A stretch of 64,000 nt of DNA. Origin: Rhodopseudomonas palustris. Its GTDB lineage: Bacteria; Pseudomonadota; Alphaproteobacteria; Rhizobiales; Xanthobacteraceae. A program made the position numbers and the translations under genes. The notes beneath the pieces were generated by a model. That model searched no databases. It was not told the DNA's origin and was given only the letters and a program-made list of their open reading frames with translations. Location of the stretch: assembly GCF_007005445.1 (NCBI RefSeq), contig NZ_CP041387.1:3311001-3375000 (forward strand), given 5' to 3'. Every line of letters starts with the position of its first letter. Position 1 is the first letter of the stretch. Below, in pieces: positions 53,742-63,651 of the stretch.

Positions 53742-55544
53742 ATGACCGAAGCCCCACGCAAGATCACTGACGACCCGTATGGCGCGTGGCAGCTCATCCG
53801 CCGCCTGGTGATGGAACAGGCGTCAGCCTACTGGCGACGCTATGCGCTGGCCTTCGGCCTGATGGCGATCGCCGCCGCGGCGACCTCCGGCTCGGCCTTC
53901 CTGCTCGGCAAGGTGATCAACCAGGCCTATGTCGATCGCGATCTGCAGGGCATCATGTTCTGGTCGATCGTCACCCTGGCGGTGTTCAGCCTGAAGGGCG
54001 CGGCGACCTACGGCCAGTCGGTGATCCTCACCCAGATCAAGAACGCGATCCTCGCCAACAATCAGCGGCGGATGTTCCACAAGCTGATGAACGAGAGCAT
54101 CGGCTTCTTCGCCAAGCGGCACTCTTCGGAATTCCTCGCCCGCCTCACCGCCGGTGCCAATTCGGTCACCGAGGTGCTCAACCTGCTGATCAACGCGATC
54201 GGCCGCGATTTGTTGTCGCTGATCGGTCTGGTCACCGTGATGGTGATCCAGGATCCGTTCATGGCTCTGTTCGGGCTTCTGATCGCGCCGCCCGCGGCGT
54301 TCGTGGTGCGCAAGCTGGTGAAGCGGGTGAAGGGGCTGGCGCTGACGCAGTTCACCGGCAACGCCCAGATCCTGGAGACGATGCAGGAATCGCTGCAGGG
54401 CATCCGCACCGTGAAGGCGTTCTCGCTCGAAAAAACCATGAGCGACCGGATCGACGCCAACATCTCCGCGGTGCAGGCCAATGCCGACAAGATGGCGCGG
54501 GTGTCGAACCGCGCCAGCCCGCTGATGGAGACGCTCGGCGGCTTCGCGGTGGCGGCGTCGCTGATGTACGGCGGCTATCGTGTGGTCGCGACCGGCGCCA
54601 CACCCGGCGAGTTCTTCTCGTTCCTGACCGCGTTCCTGCTCGCATACGAGCCCGCCAAGCGGCTGGCGCGGCTGAATATCGAGCTCAACAGCGGTCTGGT
54701 CGGCGCGCGGATGCTGCTCGAAGTGATCGACAGTCCTCCGAGCGAGCCCGCCGACGGCCACAAGCCGGCGCTGCAGCTCAGCGAGGCGCGGGTCGAGTTC
54801 GACGACGTCTCGTTCGCCTATCGGCCCGACGAACCGGTGCTCAACGGCATGAGCTTCGTCGCCGAGCCCGGCAAGATGACGGCGCTGGTCGGCCCGTCCG
54901 GAGGCGGCAAGTCGACGGTGCTGGCGCTGCTGCTGCGGTTGTACGAAGTCCAGTCCGGCGAAATCCGGATCGACGGACAGTCGACCGCGAACGTATCGCG
55001 CGAGTCGCTGCGGCAGCAGACCGCCTATGTCGGCCAGGACGTCTATCTGTTCCGCGACACCGTCCGCGCCAACATCGCGTTCGGCAAGCTCGGCGCCACC
55101 GACGACGAGATCGTCGCCGCCGCCAAGGCGGCCTGCGCGCACGACTTCATCATGAGCTTTCCGCTCGGCTATGATACTCCGGTCGGCGAGCACGGCGCGC
55201 AACTGTCCGGCGGTCAGCGCCAGCGCATCGCGGTCGCGCGCGCGTTGCTGCGCAACGCGCCGATCGTGCTGCTCGACGAGGCCACCGCGGCGCTGGATTC
55301 GGAGTCGGAGAAACTGGTGCAGGAGGCGATCGATCATCTCGCCCGTGGCCGCACCACCATCGTGATCGCGCACCGGCTGCACACCATCATGCACGCCGAC
55401 TCCATCCTGGTGGTCGAGGCCGGCGAGATCGTCGAGCAGGGCCGGCACGACGACCTGCTGCGCCGCGGCGGCCGCTACGCCTCGTTCTTCCGGCTGCAGC
55501 AGCGCCACGCCGCACCGCTGGCGCCGGCCGCTGCCACTGCCTAG
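53742..55544 (+). CDS. ABC exporter with fused ATPase, MsbA-like
   Basis: The 600-residue half-transporter has six membrane helices (~30-320) and a nucleotide-binding domain (~345-585). Walker A GPSGGGKS is at 384-391, signature LSGGQ at 488-492, Walker B IVLLDEA and switch H-loop [27 protein letters not shown] is the coupling region. It is MsbA-like (lipid A-core flippase) in sequence and in its placement after the LPS genes, but alphaproteobacteria have several such exporters, so the substrate is inferred. A GGAA lies upstream of the ATG at 53742. Confidence 0.8.
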   Translation: MTEAPRKITDDPYGAWQLIRRLVMEQASAYWRRYALAFGLMAIAAAATSGSAFLLGKVINQAYVDRDLQGIMFWSIVTLAVFSLKGAATYGQSVILTQIKNAILANNQRRMFHKLMNESIGFFAKRHSSEFLARLTAGANSVTEVLNLLINAIGRDLLSLIGLVTVMVIQDPFMALFGLLIAPPAAFVVRKLVKRVKGLALTQFTGNAQILETMQESLQGIRTVKAFSLEKTMSDRIDANISAVQANADKMARVSNRASPLMETLGGFAVAASLMYGGYRVVATGATPGEFFSFLTAFLLAYEPAKRLARLNIELNSGLVGARMLLEVIDSPPSEPADGHKPALQLSEARVEFDDVSFAYRPDEPVLNGMSFVAEPGKMTALVGPSGGGKSTVLALLLRLYEVQSGEIRIDGQSTANVSRESLRQQTAYVGQDVYLFRDTVRANIAFGKLGATDDEIVAAAKAACAHDFIMSFPLGYDTPVGEHGAQLSGGQRQRIAVARALLRNAPIVLLDEATAALDSESEKLVQEAIDHLARGRTTIVIAHRLHTIMHADSILVVEAGEIVEQGRHDDLLRRGGRYASFFRLQQRHAAPLAPAAATA

Positions 55545-55602
55545 CCTGATCGGACCTGATACCGCCCCTCCGCCCTGCCTCCTTAGCTTGCGAAAGACAC
55601 TC

Positions 55603-56304
55603 ATGAGCAACGCTGGTTTCGTGATCGCCCTGCCGCCGCAGCCCAGTCTCGCCGTTGCCGGGACGAGCGACCGCTTTCCGGTGCGCCGGATCTGGTGCGT
55701 CGGCCGCAACTACCTCGAACACGTCCGCGAGATGGGCAATGACGAGCGCCAGCCGCCATTCTTCTTCGCCAAGCACGCCGACATGGTCGCGCCCGATGGT
55801 GCAACCATCGCGTATCCGCCGCTGACCAAGGACCTGCACCACGAGGTCGAGCTGGTGGTGGCGCTGAAGAGCGGCGGGCTGAACATTCCAGTCGAGAAGG
55901 CACTCGATCACGTCTGTGGCTATGCGGTCGGCATCGACCTCACCCGCCGCGACCTGCAGATCGCCTCGCGCAAGAAGGAGCAGCCCTGGGAGATCGGCAA
56001 GTCGTTCGACGCCTCGGCGCCGTGCGGAGCGCTGCGCCCGGCCTCCGAGATCGGCCATCCGGCCACCGGCAAGATCTGGCTGTCGGTCAACGGCACCGAG
56101 CGACAGACCGGCGATCTGTCCGAGATGATCTGGAACGTGCCGGAAATCATCGCCAAGCTGTCGGCGCAGGTCGAACTCGCCGCCGGCGACATCATCATGA
56201 CCGGCACACCGGCCGGCGTCGCGGCGCTGTCGCCGGGCGATGCCATCGCCTGCGGCGTAGACGGCATCGGCACGCTCGACGTCACCATCGGCCAGCCGGC
56301 CTGA
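55603..56304 (+). CDS. Fumarylacetoacetate hydrolase family protein
   Basis: The protein has 233 residues, the single-domain length. [27 protein letters not shown], the metal-binding [10 protein letters not shown] with its Glu, [13 protein letters not shown], and [15 protein letters not shown] are the FAH-family blocks. Members include acylpyruvases, oxaloacetate decarboxylases and 2-keto-enol hydrolases; the specificity is not readable. The ATG at 55603 follows the MsbA-like gene by 58 nt. Confidence 0.85.
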   Translation: MSNAGFVIALPPQPSLAVAGTSDRFPVRRIWCVGRNYLEHVREMGNDERQPPFFFAKHADMVAPDGATIAYPPLTKDLHHEVELVVALKSGGLNIPVEKALDHVCGYAVGIDLTRRDLQIASRKKEQPWEIGKSFDASAPCGALRPASEIGHPATGKIWLSVNGTERQTGDLSEMIWNVPEIIAKLSAQVELAAGDIIMTGTPAGVAALSPGDAIACGVDGIGTLDVTIGQPA

Positions 56305-56323
56305 CCGGCTCGTCGGATCGGCG

Positions 56324-56342
56324 TTAGCCGGCTATTAACCAT
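56324..56342 (+). promoter_or_regulatory. CtrA-like site (TTAG-N7-TTAACCAT)
   Basis: TTAG at 56324-56327 is followed after exactly 7 nt by TTAACCAT (56335-56342), one base off the CtrA consensus. It lies 41 bp before the ATG of the small protein at 56384, a typical promoter position. Confidence 0.45.
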
Positions 56343-56383
56343 AAATCGGGAATATCAGGCGGAGCTGATCGGGAGCTGCCGCC

Positions 56384-56521
56384 ATGATGTCCGACCTTGG
56401 AAGATATCTTTTGGTGTGGATCGCGATGGTGGTGTTTCTGGCCACCGCACAGAATGCCGGCGGCCTGAGCTGGCGCGGCCAGCCACCGATCGCAATCGCC
56501 GCAAACGCCGCCAATCAGTAG
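56384..56521 (+). CDS. 45-residue small membrane/secreted peptide
   Basis: The short frame encodes a peptide with a hydrophobic helix (RYLLVWIAMVVFLATAQ) and a tail of ~25 residues rich in Ala/Asn (ending AANAANQ). GGGAGC precedes the tandem ATG by ~7 nt. A CtrA-like site lies just upstream. The helix could be a signal peptide cut after ATA or an uncleaved anchor. No function is known. It ends 1 bp before the convergent SDR stop, a tight fit that argues for a real gene. Confidence 0.55.
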   Translation: MMSDLGRYLLVWIAMVVFLATAQNAGGLSWRGQPPIAIAANAANQ

Positions 56522-56522
56522 T

Positions 56523-57377
56523 TCAGGATCGAAACCGCGGACGGAACGGACGGGGCCGGAAGCCGAGGTCAGCGGCAGCCGGGCCGGCGTCGAAGGTCAT
56601 GTCCTTGGCCATCCGGGTCGCCATCGTGGCCGACAGCCCGGGCAGCACCTTGACCGCAACCGGCAGGATCATCCGCCATACCCAATCCGGCACTGGCACG
56701 ATGATGCGCGGCAGCCCGAGCCCGTCGAAGATCCGGCCGACCATCTCGCGATAGCTCAGGGTCTCGCCGCCCGGCAGATTGTAGATCTTGCCGATCGCTT
56801 GCGGCCGCTCGGCGGCGGCGACCGCGGCGGCGGCAAGATCGTCGGCATGCACCGGCTGTCGCAGCCCTTCGCCGCCCGCCATCAGCGGGAAGAACCGGAA
56901 GCGCCGGATCAGCCCGGCGATACGGCTGACATTGCGGTCGCGGCCTTCGAGATAGATCAGCGTCGGCCGCAGCACCGTGCAACCCACACCATGGGCCGCG
57001 CAGGCCGCGATCACGCGCGCTTCGCCGGCGCCCCAATCGCGAATGAAGGCGCGCTCGTCGGGATCGGGCGTATCCCATTTGGTTTCGATGCTGGTCGAGG
57101 TGAACACCACCAGCCGGCTCATCCCGGCTGCCGCCAGCGCCGGCACCGCATCTGCCACCCGCCCGACCGGCGCGGTCGCGAACACCACATCGATCGGCGG
57201 CAGCGCGACGCCGCCGAGATCGGCAAGATCCCCCGCAACCCAGCGCACGCCATCCCCCGGCTGCCGCTCCTGACGCGACAGCCCCACCGGCTGCGCGCCC
57301 TCCGCGATCAACCGCCGAAGAATCGCACCGCCGACCATCCCGGTGGCGCCGATCACGAAAGGCTGCGGTCGGGTCAT
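56523..57377 (-). CDS. NAD(P)-binding SDR, NDUFA9/atypical SDR type
   Basis: This 284-residue Rossmann protein reads PFVIGATGMVGGAILRRLIAEG, then VVFTSTSIETKWDTPD, VLRPTLIYLEGRDRNVSRIA and QPVHADDLAAAAV. It lacks the standard Y-x3-K catalytic pair at the expected position, as in atypical SDRs that act as NAD(P)-binding regulators or complex I-associated proteins. The ATG at 57377 starts the dinucleotide fold. It is divergent from the large putative defence gene. Confidence 0.75.
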   Translation of the reverse strand: MTRPQPFVIGATGMVGGAILRRLIAEGAQPVGLSRQERQPGDGVRWVAGDLADLGGVALPPIDVVFATAPVGRVADAVPALAAAGMSRLVVFTSTSIETKWDTPDPDERAFIRDWGAGEARVIAACAAHGVGCTVLRPTLIYLEGRDRNVSRIAGLIRRFRFFPLMAGGEGLRQPVHADDLAAAAVAAAERPQAIGKIYNLPGGETLSYREMVGRIFDGLGLPRIIVPVPDWVWRMILPVAVKVLPGLSATMATRMAKDMTFDAGPAAADLGFRPRPFRPRFRS

Positions 57378-57696
57378 TACGGCTCCAACAATCCGCCCGC
57401 CGAGGGCGCCGGTTACGATTCGCTGCTGTCCATGACGGCTGCATAGCAGCAATGGCCCGCCAGGTGTGGCGGCTGATCACGTGACGAGGCCGGAGCGGTC
57501 GATGCTTCTTCAGTCGGTCGTGGTGATCGCGACAGCAGCCAGCGGCACGCCACGGCCGCTGTTCGGGACTGGATCGGCCGGCAAATGCTCTGGAAAATCC
57601 GCCGATCGGGGCACAGCAAATAGACTTGCTCTTCAATCTCTGCTTGTGATCGGACTTTGGTGCCGCAATGATTGCACTAAAGAGCGGTGTTTTGTG
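57378..57696. other. Divergent region before the putative defence gene
   Basis: 319 bp without a convincing gene. A GCTGCT/AGCAGC repeat at 57422-57450 flanks a 17-nt spacer. From about 57580 to 57690 the DNA is visibly more AT-rich than its surroundings. The frame of the large gene stays open back to a GTG at 57466, but that extension has no domain character. Confidence 0.5.
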
Positions 57697-60600
57697 ATGA
57701 CGTCTGAAGGTGACTTGGCCGATCCAGCGGCTGAAAATGTGTGTTCGCGAGCGCAAGCCGCAGCGATCGAGATCGTGGCCAATCTGGCGGAGAAATTCAC
57801 GTTCGCCTCGCATCAGAACTCGATCCCGGTGATCCGGGCGATATCGATCGCCAATGCGAGCCCGGACCCGATCGAGAATCTTCGTCTGGAGCTGACCTCG
57901 AGTCCCGCGTTCCTCCGGGCGAAGACCTGGACGATCGACCGGGTCTTCGCGGGCGACAACCACGCGCTCGGCGACAGGCGCGTGGATCTGGACCCGTCTT
58001 ATCTGGCGGGGCTCGATGAAGCCGAAGCCGGCGACATCAGATTGCGACTCCTGCAAGCCGACGCCGTGGTCGCCGAGACCATCGTGCCGGTGCGGCTGCT
58101 GGCTCGTGACGAATGGGGCGGCGTGTCCGACATGGCACAGCTACTTCCGGCGTTCGTCATGCCGAACGATCCGGCCATCCACAGGGTGCTGCGATCGGCC
58201 GCCGAGCGCCTTGCCTCGCACGGCCACTCCTCGGCCCTGGACGGGTACCAAAGCAACGATCCGAAGCGCGCCTACATGCTGGCGGCAGCAGTTTATTCGG
58301 CAATCGCGGCACTCGGAATTCACTACGCCGAGCCGCCCGCCAGTTTCGAAAGACGGGGGCAGAAGATCCGTGGGCCCAGCAAGCTGATCCAGGATCAGCT
58401 CGGGACCTGCCTGGACTTCACACTTCTGTTCGCCGCGGCGCTGGAAGCGGTCGGGCTGAATGCGGTGACCGTATTGCTCGACGGACATGCGTTTGCCGGC
58501 GTGTGGCTGGTCAAGCGAACTCTGCCGAACACGATCGAAGGCGACGTTAGCGAGCTTCGCAAAGCCATCGCCGCGCATGAGCTCGTCGTATTCGAAACGA
58601 CAGGAGTCACGCACCGACCTGCCATGACGTTCGAGCAGGCCAGGAAAGTAGGCGAGGACAAACTCAAGGAAGATTCGCCCCAAGCCTTCGCCGCGGCAGT
58701 CGACGTCGCGCGATCGCGCTCTTCCGGCATCCTGCCATTGGCCTCGCACGCGCCGCGCATGGAAACAGCGGCCGACGAGACGGATACGCCCGCTGAACTC
58801 CCTCTACCGGCCGAGCCCGACATTCTCATGCCGACCGATCTGGCCGACGAGAAGCCGACCACGCCCGAGGGACGCATCGAGCGGTGGCGATCACGGCTAC
58901 TCGATCTGTCGCTGCGCAACCGACTGTTGAACTTCTCGGAAGGCAAACGAGCCATCCCCTTCCTTTGCCCCGACGTCGCCGACCTTGAAGATCGACTCGC
59001 CGAAGGGACCGCGATCAAGATCATCTCGCTTCCGCAGCAAAATCCGCTAGGCGATCGAGACCCTTCGCTGCATCGCGATCGGCGCGGCGACGACCTGCAC
59101 CGGACCTTCGCGGCCGAAGCACTGAAGCGAGACGAACTCTCGTCGAAGCTCGAAGCCAAGGAGCTCTCCGCCCGCCTGACTGATCTGTATCGCCAAGCCA
59201 GGAACGATCTCACCGAAGGTGGCACCAATACGCTGTATCTCGCGGTCGGAATCCTGAAATGGAAGAAGACGCCGACCGACGAGAGGGTCTATCGCGCCCC
59301 GCTGCTGTTGCTGCCGGTGAAGCTCGAGCGGTCGGGAGCATCCGACCGCTTCCGCCTGAAATTCCACGAAGACGAGCCCCAACTGAACGCCACCTTGCTG
59401 CAGTTTCTGAAGCGGGATTTCGACCTTTCGCTTCCGGATTTTCGCGGCGGACTCCCGCAGGACGACAAGGGCATCGACGTCTCCAAGGTACTCGACAGCA
59501 TCCGCCGCGCGGTCCGCGACGTTCCGGGCTTCGAAGTCGTCGATGATATCGCGCTGTCGACCTTCTCGTTCGCCAAGTACCTGATGTGGAAGGATCTCAC
59601 CGACCGCGTCGCGGCGCTGCGGCAGAATCGTGTTGTCAAACACCTGATCGACAATCCCGATCGGATTCTCGACGGCGCTGACCAGCCATTTCCGGATGCA
59701 GCCGATATCGACCGGCAATTCGCCTCGGCCGATTTGGTGCTGCCGCTTCCGGCGGACTCGTCTCAAATCGCCGCATGCCTCGCTGCCGCACAGGGGCGGG
59801 ACTTCGTCATCATCGGACCGCCCGGCACCGGCAAGAGCCAAACGATCGCCAATATGATCGCGATGTGCCTGGCGGCCGGCAAGACCGTGCTGTTCGTCGC
59901 CGAGAAGACAGCGGCTCTCGACGTCGTGTATCGACGGCTGCGCGAACATCGGCTCGGCGACCACTGCCTCGAGCTGCATTCCAGCAAGGCGGACCGCAAG
60001 CACTTCTTCGGCCAACTGAAGAACTCGTGGGAAAAGCGAGCGGCCAAACGCGAAACCGAATGGGTGACGCTCAATCATCGTCTGCAAATCCGTCGCGACG
60101 AGTTGAACGCCTATGTCGACGCGCTGCATCGCCAGTCGCCGAATGGACTGACGCCCTACGCCGCAATCGGCATCGCGACTCTCGGACAAGACGACTACGC
60201 GCCGAAGTTCGAGTGGCCAAGCAAGAACGCTCACGACGCTCAGGGCTACCGCGAGCTGGAAGATCTGGCCACCGAACTCGGGCGGACCTATTCAGCCGTG
60301 AAGGTCCGGCCCGTCCTGCGCCTGCTGCATGTCGAGGAGTGGACCAATGCCTGGCAGGAAAAACTGCTCGGGGCAGCACGAGCCCTCGCGACGGCGGCGG
60401 CAGCGGCACACGCTGCACTGACGGCAATCAGTCCCCGCCTCGGGCTCGACAATCTCAAGGACTGCCGCGCGGACGGCTTGAAGTACTTCGCTGAACTCGC
60501 GAAGGATCTGATCGCGACGTCAGGCGAAGATCACACGATCATTCTGCATCGCGACTTCTCCGCGCTGGCACGCGCGCTGGCCGAGCTCGAAACGGCGATC

Positions 60601-63600
60601 TCGGCCTACCGCCACAGTGAAACCAAGCTGTCGGCCCGCTACGCACCAGACACCGTGGCCCGCATTCCGATCGCCGATATCGAGCGCGATTGGCACGAAG
60701 CGAAGGCCGCCATGTGGCCGAAATCCTGGCTCGGAACGCGACGCGTGAAGCGGCTGCTCGGATCCTACGCCGGCACCAAGACGGCGGACCCAGGCACCGA
60801 CATCGGGCTGCTCCGCGATCTACAAGCAAGGCTCCAATCGATCCGCGGCAATGCCGTCGCCGAGACTCCGCTGGCCTTCAACGGCCTCGACACCGACTGC
60901 AAGGCGCTGACGAACCATCTGGAGAAAGCGGAGCGCCTGCGCACTTCGCTGGTTCAGCTCGGGGAGTTCGCAGGCGACGTGCAGAGGGTTGCGGCCAGCA
61001 TCGCCGCCAATCTGAAGGGACAAGTCAACCAGCCGCAACTTTCGGCCGCCAAGGATTATCTGGCCCGCTACCACGAGCTTCAGGAATGCATCGTCGGCTT
61101 CGAGGCGATTGCCGGCGTTCCGCTCGAACGCGAGCACGAGGACTGTCTCGGCACCATCGTTCGGCAGATGGATGAAATTCAGCAGGCCCGCTCGCTGTTT
61201 CGCGACTGGTCTTCGTGGTGTTCGGTTCGCAAGCGCGCCATCGCGCGCGGGCTGCTTCCCTTGGTGGAAGACATCGAGAACGGCGCGGTGCCGACCGACC
61301 GCAGCGTATCAGCCTTCCGGCTCGGCTACGCCCGCTGGTGGCTTCCGCTGGCGATCGACGATAGCAAGGAATTGCGGAGTTTCCGCCGCTTCGCCCACGA
61401 GAATGCGGTCGAAGACTTCAGAGCCGTCGACGATCTGGTCCGCGCGCACGCCAGCGACAAGATCGTCAGCACACTGGCGCACGGCCTTCCGGCGTCGGAG
61501 GCAGTGCCGCGGCAGTCGGAGCTTGGGCAATTGCGCCACCAGATGGGCCTGAAGCGCCCCAGTCGCTCGATCCGGGAGATGATCGCCGCGATGCCGGAGA
61601 GCTTCAGCAGGCTCGCGCCGTGCGTGCTGATGTCACCGCTTTCGATCGCGCAGTATCTGCCACCCGATCAGGCGCTGTTCGACATCGTGATCTTCGACGA
61701 GGCGTCGCAGATCGCCACCTGGGACGCGGTCGGAGCGATTGCCCGCGGCCGGCAGACCATCATCGTCGGCGATCCCAAGCAACTGCCGCCAACGAACTTC
61801 TTTGGCCGCGCCGACGATCAGGACGACAGCGTGCCCGAATTCGATCGGGACCTCGAGAGCATTCTCGACGAGACACGCGCCTCAGGGCTTCCTGTCCGTC
61901 ACCTGCGATGGCACTATCGAAGCCGTCACGAGTCCTTGATCGCGTTCTCCAACTGGCACTACTACGACAATCATCTCGTCACCTTCCCGAGTCCGGTGAC
62001 GGAGGATCGCGCAGTCTCGCTGAACTTGGTTCCGACCGGAATCTATGATCGGGGCAAGAGCCGGACCAATCGCGAAGAGGCTCGCGCGATCGCCGCCGAC
62101 ATCCGCATCAAGCTGAAGAGCTGGCTCGCCTTGCCGGAGGCCGAGCGCCCGACCATAGGAGTGATTACGTTCAATGCCCAACAACAGGCGCTGATTCAGG
62201 ATCTGCTCGACGAAGTTTGCCGCGCGGAGCCCGACCTCGAATGGTTCTTCTCTGATGACCGGATTGAGCCGGTGATCGTCAAGAACCTCGAGAACATCCA
62301 AGGCGACGAGCGCGACGTGATCTACTTCTCGATCACCTTCTGCCGCGATGCGGCCGGAAAGCTGCCGATGAATTTCGGTGCGATCAACAACGACGGCGGC
62401 GAGCGGCGGCTGAACGTCGCGGTCACACGCGCGCGAACCGAACTGAGAGTATTCTCCGGCATCCGTGCCGACGACATCGATCTCGATCGCAGCAAGGCGG
62501 TCGGTGTACGTCACCTCAAGGCGTTTCTAGACTACGCGTCGCGCGGTGCGATCGCCCTGCCCGCTCAGGATGAGGGATCGCTCGGCGGCGTCGAGTCTCC
62601 GTTCGAGCAAGCGGTGGCAACCGCGCTTCAAGCGCGCGGCTGGCAGGTGGCGACGCAGGTCGGCGTCTCCGGATTCCGTATCGACCTCGGCATCCGCCAT
62701 CCCGATCACGCCGGGCTGTATCTCGCCGGCATCGAATGCGACGGCGCCACCTATCATAGTTCAGCCACCGCCCGCGATCGCGACAAGGTGCGCGAGCAGG
62801 TGCTGCGCGGTTTGGGCTGGAATATCCTGCGGATCTGGTCGACCGACTGGTGGTTCAGCGCTGCCGATGCGATCGAGCGTATCCATGCGGCCTTGAACGA
62901 TCTTTTGGCGGCAAGCCGTTCCGATGGCGCAGCGACCGCAAACTCCGACAATTCGGAGAGCGAGACGGAGACCGATTTCCCGGAAGGTATCGACCTTGTT
63001 GCGAGCACCCCGGCCCCGCAGCAAGCTGGCAGTCCGGCGGACGGTGACAACGAGGCCTCCGGCGGAACCGAGAGCCCTGTGCCTCGACCGCCGGCGGGGT
63101 CAGCGGGCGAGGTACGGATTGCCTCGCTTGCCCCCTTCCCCGAGGTGCGCGCGACGTTTCGTATCGTCGACCTGTCAGGCTTCAAGGCAGAGGCGGAACG
63201 GTTTTTCGAATTCTCGTACCGACCGACGATCGAGGCGATGATCGACGCGGTGATGGCCGCCGAAGCTCCGGTGCGGGAGGACGTGCTGGCGCAGCGAATC
63301 GCAAGGGCGCACGGCTGGTCGCGGACGGGCGCACGAATTCGCGATCAGGTGTCACGTCACCTTGAGAACTACCATCGGACGGACGAAACGCCCGGTTCGT
63401 TTTTGTGGCTGCCCGGCACGGTGGCCGAGCGTCTCGCGTTTCGAAGACCTCACGGGCCGGATCACCGCCGACCTCTGGCCGAAATCGCGCTGGCGGAGCT
63501 GGTCGATTTTATCCTGACGCACGCGCACGCCCTCGATGAAGACGACCCGCCGCTGGTCTATGCCCGGCTTCTCGACATCGAGCGGCTGGCGGCTCCATCG

Positions 63601-63651
63601 CGAGAGCGTCTTCAGGAGGCTATCGAGAACGCGCGAGCCTCGAGCTTGTGA
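57697..63651 (+). CDS. Giant transglutaminase-like / DUF4011 / SF1 helicase / Vsr-like nuclease / DUF3320 protein
   Basis: The protein has 1984 residues. The N-terminal ~390 include a transglutaminase-like fold: Cys238 in LGTCLDFTLLF, His264 in DGHAFAGVWL, and a possible acid at Glu300. DUF4011 begins at 393 (RIERWRSRLLDLSLRNRLLNF). The SF1 helicase has Walker A GPPGTGKS (707-714), Walker B FDEAS (1333-1337), GDPKQLPP (1358), RWHYRSR (1404), NIQGDE (1533) and NVAVTRAR (1573). A Vsr/MTES_1575-like nuclease follows, with Asp1663, IECDG (1679-1683) and YH (1686). DUF3320 lies near 1815-1900. The DUF4011-helicase-Vsr order matches the single-gene Hhe anti-phage class as I recall it. The ATG at 57697 is preceded by AAAGAGCGG. 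Its 3' end overlaps the convergent GGDEF gene by 32 nt. Confidence 0.85.
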   Translation: MTSEGDLADPAAENVCSRAQAAAIEIVANLAEKFTFASHQNSIPVIRAISIANASPDPIENLRLELTSSPAFLRAKTWTIDRVFAGDNHALGDRRVDLDPSYLAGLDEAEAGDIRLRLLQADAVVAETIVPVRLLARDEWGGVSDMAQLLPAFVMPNDPAIHRVLRSAAERLASHGHSSALDGYQSNDPKRAYMLAAAVYSAIAALGIHYAEPPASFERRGQKIRGPSKLIQDQLGTCLDFTLLFAAALEAVGLNAVTVLLDGHAFAGVWLVKRTLPNTIEGDVSELRKAIAAHELVVFETTGVTHRPAMTFEQARKVGEDKLKEDSPQAFAAAVDVARSRSSGILPLASHAPRMETAADETDTPAELPLPAEPDILMPTDLADEKPTTPEGRIERWRSRLLDLSLRNRLLNFSEGKRAIPFLCPDVADLEDRLAEGTAIKIISLPQQNPLGDRDPSLHRDRRGDDLHRTFAAEALKRDELSSKLEAKELSARLTDLYRQARNDLTEGGTNTLYLAVGILKWKKTPTDERVYRAPLLLLPVKLERSGASDRFRLKFHEDEPQLNATLLQFLKRDFDLSLPDFRGGLPQDDKGIDVSKVLDSIRRAVRDVPGFEVVDDIALSTFSFAKYLMWKDLTDRVAALRQNRVVKHLIDNPDRILDGADQPFPDAADIDRQFASADLVLPLPADSSQIAACLAAAQGRDFVIIGPPGTGKSQTIANMIAMCLAAGKTVLFVAEKTAALDVVYRRLREHRLGDHCLELHSSKADRKHFFGQLKNSWEKRAAKRETEWVTLNHRLQIRRDELNAYVDALHRQSPNGLTPYAAIGIATLGQDDYAPKFEWPSKNAHDAQGYRELEDLATELGRTYSAVKVRPVLRLLHVEEWTNAWQEKLLGAARALATAAAAAHAALTAISPRLGLDNLKDCRADGLKYFAELAKDLIATSGEDHTIILHRDFSALARALAELETAISAYRHSETKLSARYAPDTVARIPIADIERDWHEAKAAMWPKSWLGTRRVKRLLGSYAGTKTADPGTDIGLLRDLQARLQSIRGNAVAETPLAFNGLDTDCKALTNHLEKAERLRTSLVQLGEFAGDVQRVAASIAANLKGQVNQPQLSAAKDYLARYHELQECIVGFEAIAGVPLEREHEDCLGTIVRQMDEIQQARSLFRDWSSWCSVRKRAIARGLLPLVEDIENGAVPTDRSVSAFRLGYARWWLPLAIDDSKELRSFRRFAHENAVEDFRAVDDLVRAHASDKIVSTLAHGLPASEAVPRQSELGQLRHQMGLKRPSRSIREMIAAMPESFSRLAPCVLMSPLSIAQYLPPDQALFDIVIFDEASQIATWDAVGAIARGRQTIIVGDPKQLPPTNFFGRADDQDDSVPEFDRDLESILDETRASGLPVRHLRWHYRSRHESLIAFSNWHYYDNHLVTFPSPVTEDRAVSLNLVPTGIYDRGKSRTNREEARAIAADIRIKLKSWLALPEAERPTIGVITFNAQQQALIQDLLDEVCRAEPDLEWFFSDDRIEPVIVKNLENIQGDERDVIYFSITFCRDAAGKLPMNFGAINNDGGERRLNVAVTRARTELRVFSGIRADDIDLDRSKAVGVRHLKAFLDYASRGAIALPAQDEGSLGGVESPFEQAVATALQARGWQVATQVGVSGFRIDLGIRHPDHAGLYLAGIECDGATYHSSATARDRDKVREQVLRGLGWNILRIWSTDWWFSAADAIERIHAALNDLLAASRSDGAATANSDNSESETETDFPEGIDLVASTPAPQQAGSPADGDNEASGGTESPVPRPPAGSAGEVRIASLAPFPEVRATFRIVDLSGFKAEAERFFEFSYRPTIEAMIDAVMAAEAPVREDVLAQRIARAHGWSRTGARIRDQVSRHLENYHRTDETPGSFLWLPGTVAERLAFRRPHGPDHRRPLAEIALAELVDFILTHAHALDEDDPPLVYARLLDIERLAAPSRERLQEAIENARASSL

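Noticed and set aside
57466..57696. N-terminal extension of the giant helicase from GTG 57466
   Set aside because: The added 77 residues look like non-coding translation and lack domain similarity; ATG 57697 has a better ribosome site.
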